Part shown: positions 11,401 to 20,400 of the stretch, one piece after another
Position numbering within the stretch: the first letter of the stretch is position 1
Layout of the letters: each line of letters starts with the position of its first letter
Assembly (NCBI GenBank): GCA_030248215.1
Contig: JASANG010003384.1
Span: 1-64,000, forward strand
Reading direction: 5' to 3'
DNA: 64,000 bases
From: Enoplolaimus lenunculus
Lineage: Eukaryota > Nematoda > Enoplea > Enoplida > Thoracostomopsidae
Translations under genes and position numbers: made by a program
Notes under the pieces: model-generated
Told to the model about the DNA's origin: nothing
Database searches by the model: none
What the model saw: only the letters and a program-made list of their open reading frames with translations

Positions 11401-13074
11401 GATCGTGAAAATAGCCTGTGACTGAAGCGAGCGAGACGCTAAACGCAATTTTAGCAATAAATCATATAGCAATAGTTTAGTTGTAATCACTGTTCCACTT
11501 GTATTGTGCCATGACCTGCACTCGCAAACAATTGCTTCCAAATTTCAAGACTAAATCTTGAAAACTGAAAAGTTTTGAGTTTCAGACACTGACTAAATTG
11601 AAATGCTCAGAAATTCATGTTTGATATCCCAATTATAAGTTTGTTCTGCTTGTAAACGAGCACCGCCCCTTCTCGTGAATCCGTCCTTGGTGCGTGTCGA
11701 CGGCATTAAAGCTCACCTTTTCTAGACTGCACAAACATATCAAACGCATAAATGCAATCTGCAATTACATCCAGCGTAATCCATACGTACGTATACGGAC
11801 GCATAGTGTCAGTCTCAATAAAACAACACCGGAACGCAACTGCAAATACGTTATAAATCACTGCAAGACTCGTTAGCGCAGTAATACCATAGTACGGTGT
11901 TTCCCATGGATCAAAAACAAACCGCTGTGTAATTTTGCCAAAGCTAAAATTAAACAAGGTTGCACTAGATTTTAAAATTTTATACCAAAATGCCCGTCCT
12001 ACCACGTGACGGCAGATATAAAGAACAGGGGAGGAACAGTATTATAAAGCATATTCCTATAAGCCTAAGTCTAAGTGTACGAACGAGTTTATTCCTAAGC
12101 CTAACTCTAAGCCTAAGTCAAACAAAAAATTGTATAAAACTTAAACTTACTCTGTTCTATTCCCACAGAAAAACAGTCCGCCCCTGATGTTTACATGGGC
12201 CCCACGTGACGAAGCTAAACGATGTTTTAAATACGAACAACAATTTTTAGGATTAAAATAGTGGAATATAGCATAATTTTAAAAATAGTTTAAATTAACA
12301 AAGCGAACTGAATTATTCCAGGCTGACAACCTCGGCCAGCTGCGTCGCTTGCTTGTCAAAACTGATTATTTGTTTACGAACTACAAAACAACAAAACCAT
12401 CACCTCATGTCATGAATACAGGGATTACCCACTACTGGCAGCACGAATAGGCACATGATTAGGCGTATATTTGGTGTTAGTTTTTGGAGCAAACTCAGCG
12501 AACCGTATAAAAATATTTCGCTATCTATGCCGAACGTAGTATACACAAGTACTGAAAAACAGCGACTTTTTCTCATCTTCCTAGAAATTTTGAAAGTCGC
12601 ACACTTCCTGCGTATAGAAGACCCATTGCAACGCGTTTGCTAAAAACAATATGATAACGCACGCGTGAATTACGCTTAGGCTTGGGCTCCTAAATTGCTC
12701 TGTTTCTCATGTAATATTTCGACTGAGAAAAAAACAAGCTACACCGTTGGTTCATCAAAGGAATCACATTGAAACTTGAAACCCATTTCAAAAGTTTCAC
12801 AAAAGCGTTTTATTAAAAAACACTGTGTGAAACGTGAAAAGCGTTTAAAATAGCGTTTTATTTTTAGCACGATTTGCAATATACGCAAATGTTGCTATAC
12901 GATATCATCACCTCGCTTGTTCTAGTTTCTGATCTCGACTATGATAAAGTAGAAGTCCAGTTTCGTTATGCAACCGGTTAATATACGCAATTTCTTCGTC
13001 TGTCGCCGTTTCGTCGTGTACCGATTTGATTGTACAGGTTTTCAATCGACCAGCTGCATTCTGAAGTTTAAAAG
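2425..13074 (-). CDS. cyclic nucleotide-gated cation channel, alpha (CNGA) type, N-terminus not found
   Basis: Plasma-membrane cation channel opened by cGMP/cAMP. Exons (-): 13074-12912 (start uncertain), 11943-11717, 8308-7940, 7211-6906, 5547-5356, 4816-4730, 4014-3842, 2796-2425; all phases agree, giving about 628 visible residues. S1 follows FVFDPWETPYY; S2 includes YVWITLDVIADCIYAFDMF. S4 has arginines in LWFRLNRLIRFGRV, S5 contains IIIMHWNTCLYYLASK. The pore reads STIGETRPG, with the CNGA pore glutamate. S6 is FGIVVFATIVGNVATLI. The C-linker leads to KVKIFQDCEP and the nucleotide-binding domain, with FGELSLL and NRRSAAV (Arg contacts the cyclic phosphate; Ser stands where vertebrate CNGA has Thr). 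The last exon carries the leucine-zipper-like helix (REDRAKRVRELEFKVETLIH) typical of alpha subunits, then a basic tail. The first listed exon joins in phase 2 through acceptor ATTTTAG but shows no family match. Confidence 0.93.
3544..3750. mobile_element. MITE family B, copy 1 (CTGCAAAAAATGGTGAGTC termini)
   Basis: A near-perfect inverted repeat lies in the intron between the last two channel exons. Both arms begin CTGCAAAAAATGGTGAGTCA and continue for about 65 bp, including a GGCTCTACGGGACTACACAA block, so most of the element can fold into one hairpin. A second shorter copy is at 27578-27711. Terminal CACTGCAAAAA-type ends are common in Tc1/mariner-derived MITEs. Confidence 0.8.
4072..4247. 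mobile_element. MITE family C (TTAGGC-bearing), decayed copy
   Basis: This copy ends in CCCTGTTCTATACATTGGCC, the right terminus shared with the complete copies at 14030-14232 and 14841-15027. The interior carries runs of CTTAGG and TTAGGC-like hexamers. It lies in the channel intron next to MITE 4275-4514. Confidence 0.65.
4275..4514 (-). mobile_element. MITE family A, copy 2
   Basis: Inverted relative to copy 1: starts TACTGTATCAACCCGAATAAG and ends ATCTAACTACAGTA. It shares the GGAGGGCAGGCTAAAAATAAA and CCTCTGGAGGAACC blocks with the copy at 22519. Intronic in the channel gene. Confidence 0.75.
4990..5273. mobile_element. MITE family G, diverged copy (TTTAAGC/GCTTAAA-rich)
   Basis: This matches 16959-17301 over most of its length: shared blocks include TTTTTAAGTTTAACACGAGTTT, GATTTTAAATGAGT and the right end TTTAAGCTTTTACAGAGTA. 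The left end is eroded. Intronic in the channel gene. Confidence 0.6.
8400..11260. other. GC-richer block of unknown nature inside the largest channel intron
   Basis: The 3.4-kb intron between the S2 and S3 exons contains a stretch that is visibly richer in G and C than the surrounding AT-rich intron. It has a long hairpin (9512-9564), a GTACCGG-rich palindromic cluster (9379-9440), and four short plus-strand open frames (9713-10018, 10101-10364, 10565-10900, 11038-11244). The best, 9713-10018, encodes 101 aa: Pro/Thr/Ser-rich N-terminus, then a charged helical stretch (REEVAAWETTLRQEAEKL). I recognise none of them and see no terminal repeats at the borders, which are approximate. It may be a degraded mobile element; that is inference from composition and position only. 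Confidence 0.4.
9512..9564. repeat. long imperfect hairpin
   Basis: The arm at 9512-9534 (TTGGGTTAGACC... GGTTGAGTC) and the arm at 9541-9564 (GACTCAACCG...TTAACCCAA) are complementary over about 23 bp with one bulge and two mismatches, around a 6-nt loop. It lies about 150 bp upstream of the 101-codon open frame at 9713. Confidence 0.8.
12011..12201. mobile_element. MITE family C (TTAGGC-bearing) with 9-bp flanking repeat
   Basis: The element is flanked by the direct repeat CCACGTGAC (12002-12010 and 12202-12210). The interior has CCTAAGCCTAAGTC-type hexamers; the right end reads GCCCCTGATGTTTACATGGGC. The duplication is 8-9 bp, as in other copies. It lies in the intron before the S1/S2 exon of the channel. 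Confidence 0.78.
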
Positions 13075-14029
13075 CTGACGCAGTCCGCACACCGCAAGAG
13101 CGGATCCAGCGAGAGTATAACAGAAGCGTGAACTCAACTCACAATCCATATCAGAATGAATATTAGTAACGTGTCTAGGATTTCTCGGTGAGTAGGGAGT
13201 ACAACCGGAGGTGAAAAATACCGAAGTTGGAGCTGGAACCGCAGGTCAACGAAACTTGCCACAGCCGGAGATGAGGCAAAATTAGGTAGTAAAAATGATG
13301 GTTAATTTGTTCATTTTATCCAATTGTTATTTTTAAAATTTGAAAAATTCTAACTTCAAAAAAGTCAAAACGATTTTTGAAATAAACAACAAAATTTGAT
13401 TTAAAATAATATGCGCTAACCTTTATAGTGTTTAACATTTTGAACCACAGCATATGTTTGGATAAGTAACGGCGATAATGTAATAATAATAACAGCAATG
13501 AGCTAAGTTTTTAAAATTTGGGCCAATGTATAGAACAAGGCCGGAATTGTAGTATAAGCATATATACGTAAGCCTAAGCCTAGGAAAAAAAATTAGCCTA
13601 AAGCTTAAGCTTGCTCAATTTCAGTCCGACAGAAAAACGCACTAATCTTTACATGGTGTTACACCTATCTTAACACCAAAGTGCTCTTTGACGCTTCCCT
13701 AGGCTCAAACTTAGACTTAAGCTTAGGTTTAGAAAAAGGTGAACCTATGCCTAAGCTGAAACTTTTGCCTAAGTCGAAGCCTAAAAGCCTGAACCCTATG
13801 CCTTGCCTTTCAGTATGGGGATAAAACGTAGGTACAAATGATCGCCAAGGCTTAAAGCTACTATTATGCCCTTTAATGAAGAAGGCCGAATCTTTGTAGA
13901 TGCGTGGTCAGAGCGGGGGCCCAAGGAATCCTTAACATTCATAGGTTTGAAAAATAATTATCTCCGTTTCAACGCGGTACTGTTCGATTAATAAAAGAAC
14001 ACGAGCTCACTGAATTTGATACTTAATGT

Positions 14030-14232
14030 GGCCAATGTATAGAACAGGGCCGGAACAGTAGTATAAACATATTCCTAAGCCAAAGCCTAAGCCTAAGCCT
14101 AAGCGTAAGCATAAGACTGATCATATATCTAAGCCTAAGCCTAAGCCTAAGCAAAAGAATTAGTCTAAAACTTAAGCTTACTTCATTACAGTCCCGCCGG
14201 AAAACGTTCCGGCCCTGTTCTATACATGGACC
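14030..14232. mobile_element. MITE family C (TTAGGC-bearing), complete copy with 8-bp duplication
   Basis: Flanked by perfect CTTAATGT repeats (14022-14029 and 14233-14240). The left terminus GGCCAATGTATAGAACAGGG is inverted at the right end (CCCTGTTCTATACATGGACC). The interior has two blocks of CCTAAG hexamers. 8-bp duplications plus terminal inverted repeats are the signature of hAT-type transposition; no transposase is encoded. Confidence 0.9.
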
Positions 14233-14840
14233 CTTAATGTCACTTCAATGTCCCAAATTTGATACGGAAACGACTTTTGGCCCTGAACGCTTAACATCGT
14301 CAAAAATAGAGTGTTCATGAAAACTCATTTGTGTTTTAAATATTTATAAAAATAACATTTTTTCAATTTAAAACAGTTTTGCATCCGCCGGTTATAATAG
14401 CATCAACACAATAGTTGCTAATACCAAACAACCCAGTTTCTATGGGTAACAAAGAAAAATTTTAAATTCACACATTCAACCAGAATATTTCAATTTCAGT
14501 TCACAGTTGTAAACGCTTGAAGCGAAACCAATATCTTCGTAATTTAGGTCGCTGTTAAGCGAACACATGTAACAAATGCTTCTTGGTCATTGAAATGAAA
14601 CAAAAATCGCACGAAAATCCTTCAATTATATATAAATATTTACAACATATATATTGGCTGGGTTGCAGAAACGTGACTCAATTCGAATTCCAACTGAAGT
14701 CATAAGATTTTACTAATAAGTTACGTATTAGTCGCTAAAGTCTTTTCAAACTTTTGTCCTACTATAGTGGTAACTTTAAAGTGAGACTGTTCAAACCTGC
14801 ACGGGTTGCCAATTTTTCAAAAAATTTCGACCCATAAAGT

Positions 14841-15027
14841 GGCCCATGTACAGAACAGGGCAGGATCGTTTTCCGGAGTGGCTATAATAGAGTCAGTTTT
14901 AGCTTTAGACTAATTTTCTTCTGCTTAAGCTTAGTCCTAGGCTTAGGAATATGCTCATAAATACGCTTAAGCTTAGGGTTAGGAATATGCTTATACTGCT
15001 GTTCCTGCCCTGTTCTATACATGGGAT
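14841..15027. mobile_element. MITE family C (TTAGGC-bearing), complete copy with 8-bp duplication
   Basis: Flanked by perfect CATAAAGT repeats (14833-14840 and 15028-15035). Termini are GGCCCATGTACAGAACAGGG and the inverse GCCCTGTTCTATACATGGGA. The interior carries TTAGTCCTAGGCTTAGG and similar blocks. Same family as 14030-14232, inserted in the opposite internal orientation. Confidence 0.9.
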
Positions 15028-15949
15028 CATAAAGTTAAGTCTTGTACTTGACTTAACTCCAATGTCAACTGTAGTTCAAAATTGACTTCTTCGATCATGT
15101 CTCTACAACCGAAACCGTTACTACTTAATTATATTTATTTTTGTATAACAATAGTAACAACCGATTTTGGAGACACGATTATATCATTCTGAAAACTAAC
15201 AAACAACGGCTTGTGACGTTTCGCGCGGCTTGTAAAAAAGGTTTCATATTCGCCAAACACCAGATGGGTTAGCGAGCGCAAGCAGAGTATTCCTATCTCA
15301 TAGTAGTACGCTGATTAAATGTTGCACTATTAAGCAATATGTTTACTCTATATACCGTTTGCAATAAAATTGCAGTAGAACCTCACGTGGGTCAGCTGTA
15401 CTTTTTTAGTTACGTACTGCTTGCCGTCGTAAATGAACATTTTCACATTTACGCAATGATTTTTATCTATTAATCCACCGAATTAAAGGCGATGCCTTAT
15501 TCAGCAAGACTTGTAATCCTGCAATCTATCCGTTAAAACTTTAATTGTTTCGAGCAAGAATTATTCCTTTTGTTTAGAGTAAACAGTTTCACAGCTATGC
15601 CCAATCAAGCGAGGTATAAGTTTATCATCAGCAGTCAATTTGCAGCTGCAACATTTATTGCACTGTTTAACTGAAGACAGAGCTGAGGCACCTACGAATG
15701 CAACATTTTGCAATTTGTGGTTCAACAATTTACGCGAAATTGTATTTTAATAAAATCGCATAATGCAAAGAAATGATACAAGATTTAAAGCTAATTATTC
15801 TGCAAAAATACAATAAAAATGACATTAATACGGGCAAGTCTGTTTGGCACCTGTACCATGCAACAGTAAGCATGGTCCATGTTCAAACAATTACCATAGC
15901 AATTACGACCAAAGTAAAAGCTTGCAACTCAGTGATATGCAGTGATAGG

Positions 15950-16216
15950 CAGTGGCGGATCCAGGATATTCCGGCTCAACCAGAGATACTTTTTGTGTTT
16001 GGAAAATTACCAGTATTTTAAACGCGTTTTAACCGATTTGTTTTGATAATTTAAGATTGAATTCTAGCTCAGAAGGCTTAAATATTTTGAATTTGAAGAC
16101 GTAATTTCGTCATGTTTTATATATTTGGCCATATGTGAGATTCAGATGAACGATTTGAAAACGTTTCAGCACAGTAATGACAGTAAGGGGATAGGTGTCC
16201 CTTAAATCCGCCACTG
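15950..16216. mobile_element. TIR element with CAGTGGCGGAT ends
   Basis: It starts CAGTGGCGGATCCAGGATAT and ends ATCCGCCACTG, an inverted pair of 11 bp or more. CAGTGGCGGA ends are widespread among animal hAT-derived MITEs. No clear 8-bp duplication remains. Confidence 0.65.
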
Positions 16217-16285
16217 ATATTCCAAAAATAGTTAACGACTAAAGTTTAGTCTACAGTCATCAATCGTATTAGCATTGTATTTTAG

Positions 16286-16512
16286 AGCTCGTATTCTCAC
16301 ATGTGTATATCACCTATTAACAGATGGTGATAGGCCTTGTAACTTTCGAAGCAGGGAATACTGAGTTTGGAAATTCAGCACATTTATTGCATTTGATTTT
16401 CAGTGCTACTGTACAAACATTTGAGATCTGCAATTGCACTAGTTCGTTAGTTTGAAAACCTATTACTAACTGGTAATAGATGCTATATACATTTGAGAAT
16501 ATGGGTCTAGTT
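16286..16512. mobile_element. TIR element with GTATTCTCA ends
   Basis: The left end GAGCTCGTATTCTCACATGT is matched in inverse orientation by the right end ACATTTGAGAATATGGGTC. A GGGCCCGTATTCTCAAAC sequence at 31505 looks like a solitary end of the same family. Confidence 0.6.
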
Positions 16513-16747
16513 TTTAATACAAGTCTAGATAACCGCATTTTCTAACTGATGTTTTAGTGTACAAATTTGAAATGTTAAGAAGTTGGAGTGCCGCTTTAAA
16601 TTTTCTTTTCAACGGGTACTATTTTCATTATATTTTAAGGAATACCATCAATTTATTGGTTTTGTTGTTTTAGACTCTTGTTTTAGAAACCTCAAACCTT
16701 TCGGTTTTGGACCATATTGCGAGCTATCCTTAAATAAACATTGGTTA

Positions 16748-16947
16748 GATTGTAGAGACAGGGCTTAATTCGACCTTTGGTTTAAGCGATTTTAGACTAA
16801 GTCATAACCCAGTTTGACGGTAACAGATTGAACGCACCATCTGAAAAACTAAAATTGTTATTGAGAATATCCGTGTAAAAGAAGGAAAACCTATATGGAA
16901 AATTTTGACTCAAATTTATACCTAACATAAGCCATGTCTCTGCAATC
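16748..16947. mobile_element. TIR element with TA flanks (GATTGTAGAGACAGGGC ends)
   Basis: TA at 16746-16747 and 16948-16949 flank inverted termini GATTGTAGAGACAGGGCTTA and its complement (TAAGCCATGTCTCTGCAATC). TA duplication suggests a Tc1/mariner-type MITE. A related end appears at about 14660. Confidence 0.7.
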
Positions 16948-16958
16948 TAGCAAACATA

Positions 16959-17301
16959 CTCTCTAAAAACTTAAACTTAAATCATAGCTTAACTAAACTT
17001 GAATATCAGTTTAAGTAAAACTTAAATGGTTGGACGGACTAACTAGATTAGAAATTTAAGTTTTACTTAAACTAACATGTTTTTAAGTTTAACACGAGTT
17101 TAAGTAAACTTATTTTAGATTAAAAAACAAATGCAGCCGTGTATCGAAGAGTTCAATCAGTATAGCTTAAACTGAAAATATGTAAGATTTTAAATGAGTT
17201 TAAGCATAAACCTACTTGTTAGTTTAGTTTATCTAAAAAGTTAGGCTAATTCTTGTGGATTAGCTTAAGCTTAAATCAAGTTCGTTTAAGCTTTTAGAGA
17301 G
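16959..17301. mobile_element. MITE family G, complete copy (CTCTCTAAAA ends)
   Basis: Flanked by TA (16957-16958 and 17302-17303). Inverted termini are CTCTCTAAAAACTTAAAC and GTTTAAGCTTTTAGAGAG. The interior is rich in AAGCTTAAA and TTTAAGTTT. It ends about 10 bp beyond the possible splice donor at 17316 described under the mucin gene. A diverged copy is at 4990-5273. Confidence 0.78.
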
Positions 17302-17416
17302 TATAAAAAGCCTCACCTGCTTCCAATCACCAGATAAGCATTTTTTCTCATTCTACTCGAAAGAACCCGTCCAAGCTTTTCAAACAATCGCTCCGCTTTC
17401 AAAGGGTTTATAACTT

Positions 17417-20400
17417 TTATAGTCGATAAAATATCTCCAAGTCCCTTGACATTTGTTCACAGTACGGCCCGGTATAATTTTCAGGACAATAGCATCGACG
17501 AATCCCGTTCACCATATTCCGTAAGCATAGACCCCCGTTAGCACAAACGTTCTCACGACAAATAATAAAGCGTTCTAAGTCACGTGACAGTAGGCGGCGT
17601 CTTTGATGTCGCTGAGATGTGTCTGTAAGTTCAGAGCTTGCGCCACTTGACTGATTGCCAGACACCGAGGCGTTGTTCCCACGCTCTGTACCGTCTCGAT
17701 AACGAGACCTCTGTCTACCACCTGATGAATGAGCGTCTGACAGTGGAATATCAATAATTGACTGAGAACGTAAACGTATGCTGGAGATACTGTGCTGGCA
17801 TTGACCACCTGGAAATAATGCGTCGTTCACAATAAATTTTGATTGCTGGAAACCAAGACAGGCGTATGATACGACTATTAAAGAGGCGATCTTCGAAATT
17901 GTCTCTCATTGCTTCTGGAAATTTATAGGAGCAGCCGAAATGTTACCAAGAAACGCAGACTTTTATACGCGTCACCGGTAAATTTTAGCATTAGCCCAAG
18001 CCTAAACCTAAACCAGCACCTGAGCCTATGCCAAAATCTAAAAATTCCGCAAACTGTTGAAGAAGCGTGTACAACAGCCACAACGAACACTGAGGGCCGC
18101 TGGGGCGCATAGTATTTTCGTCCTGGCGGTGGCTTGTGCTAATTTGCCTGGATACATCCACTACTATAAGCAAAACTTTGACCACTCCACGACATTTCTG
18201 TTGATACTGGGCACTCGGCACTACTTAAACTCTCAGTTTCCTCCTGGTTCCGCTAAATGCTTACTTACCAATGAATCCGAGTGGGCATTGGCATGCAAAA
18301 GTCTTCTCATCGACTTCTGTACAACGCCCACCGTTCGCACAATTGCACCGGCCAGGATCGACCACGTTTTCACACTGAGCACCATGGTACCCTAAAATGA
18401 GCAATGGTTGCTTTACAACAGTTTCATAACAAATAAACGCGATCGTTGTATAATGAGGAAATATGCATACAGATTTTTATGCATTCGCTAAACACTTTTG
18501 CGAATTACGCAAAGTTGTACGACAAATGTAATCTATTTACTAATACAAAAAATCGTCTCTGCCTTATATTGGGGAATGCTGAAATTTGTTCCTCTTTATT
18601 CGAAGCAATTCGCTGCGGCCGAAGCATGCCAATTGGTGTCTTGTAAGAAAATTTAATGCGATGAATAAAACTTGAAACGAACCAGCGGCGTAGCCAGGGT
18701 TTCAGTTCGAAAGTGCATAAAGCAATCCTTTCTACGATTGCAAACCCAAATATATTTCTACTATTTGCAATATATCTCGGGTATCCCGTTGTACAGTGGC
18801 GCAACAGCTGATTTAACAACTGGGGGTAGGAACCGCTCGTGGAAACCAGATTTATTAACGCAACACAACTGTTGTAAAAGAATGGCCTAATTATAAATTC
18901 TCATCTTTTCCTTACTCTTATATCGGGCAAATCGCTCCAAAAATCAATCACTAAGTCCGGCTTTATAGAACCACTACCAACTCGCTTAGAAATCATGTCA
19001 AAATCATACCTGAACCCTCTATACTTACCTTTAGGGTGGTGTCTCAGCTTACCTAAAGGACAAACACATCCACAGTGCCCAGTCGACAGACCAATAAACA
19101 TGCCACCGTTGGTGCATCGCAGCGTTTGACAGTCAAGATCTTCACCCCCGGCACGCCGGGCAGCAGTTGAAAACGGCCATTGAATTCTAGGCGGGGTCAG
19201 CGGGCAAGAACACATCACCGTCGTGTTGCAATGATCCATTTCGCCTTCGGTGAGCCCGTTGACAAAGTCTACATCTGAAATCAAGAAGGCATTTCAGTTG
19301 ACAAGTCGGGCTTAACCAGAAAATTGGATTTTAAAAAATTGTGTGACTTTCAAGCAATAAAACTATAACAGGTGACAGTGTTACATTATTAAGCAATATT
19401 TGTTTACTCGATATATTTTCAGGCCAATATAACTTTAAAGGAGCGTAACAGATGACTAAACGTATTTCTAAGCCTAAGCCTAAGCGTAAGCGTTGCGAAC
19501 ATCTGTTCCTAAGCCTAAGCCTAAGCCTAAGCAAAAATGTTAGAATCTAAACCTACTCTTTTATAGACCCGCCAGAAACCTGGACGCCCCTTAAAGTAAC
19601 ATGCACCTATTTTCGTATATATATATTAGAATATTTATCGAGTCAGTGCAAAAGGTGGTGCAGTTTTACACCCTTTCTGCGTTTAAATCAAGCCCAGCGC
19701 ATGTGTTAAATTGTACAACGTAGTAAGATTTACGTTCAGCAATTTTTGTTTAACATAATTGGGAGGCGGGCTCATTGGTTTCAAAAATTAACTATAGATT
19801 TCTGTTTCCAAAATATTTATTATCATAATCATTAAAACAAGTTTCATTCTCAAAGATTAAAGTAGATTCGAATTACTAAACAGCGAAAATCTAGAGGACC
19901 CTTAAGGGTATCAAGACAATTCGCCGCTGTACAACTCGTTGACCGACAACTTGCTATCCGAACACTGAACGACTTAATAATTAGCTGCAAATCATTATTG
20001 TTTAGGCTTAGGCTTAGGATTACGCTGATAATTATGCTTAGATTTATTCATAGGCATTAGGATACTGCTAGGCGACAAGTTGTCGACGACGAATTGCGGT
20101 ATATTTTCCGTTAATAGCCAAATTAGCACTGTTATCTTTTAAAATAAACACAAACCTAGTTAAGAACTTCATCTTGTTCTACTAGATTCTACAATAAATT
20201 CTTAACCAAACCTACCTGTCGGTGTAGTTGTTTGTTCGCCCTGTGCCTGTTGCTCTTTCGTTTCTTTATTCTGTTGCCCTTCTACCCGATCGAGTACCGC
20301 AGATCCTTCCCCGTGCGTTTCTGTTTCGCTTTCAGGCAGCTGTGGCAGTTCGTTTGTGCTAGGTTGAACTTCTGCTGCAGTGCTGAATATTTCTCTTAGC

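Larger units (their letters stand above)
13075..17416. other. spacer between channel gene and mucin gene, MITE-rich
   Basis: The channel's missing N-terminal exon(s) and promoter should lie here, but I could not identify them. The stretch holds TTAGGC-bearing elements (13525-13660 decayed, 14030-14232, 14841-15027), a fragment resembling the CCGGAG-type repeats at 13195-13280, a GGCGGATCC-terminated element (15950-16216), and further TIR elements (16286-16512, 16748-16947, 16959-17301). A minus-strand open frame at 15135-15310 (about 57 codons, ends in TAA) looks coding-like but is unassigned. Confidence 0.55.

Noticed and set aside
13525-15027. Internal telomere or chromosome-fusion site suggested by TTAGGC hexamers
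   Set aside because: The hexamers sit inside small elements with inverted ends and 8-bp duplications, so transposition explains them better than telomere fusion.
18057-18395. 112-codon plus-strand open frame
   Set aside because: It runs antisense over the second EGF exon of the mucin gene, which is supported by cysteine pattern and phase.
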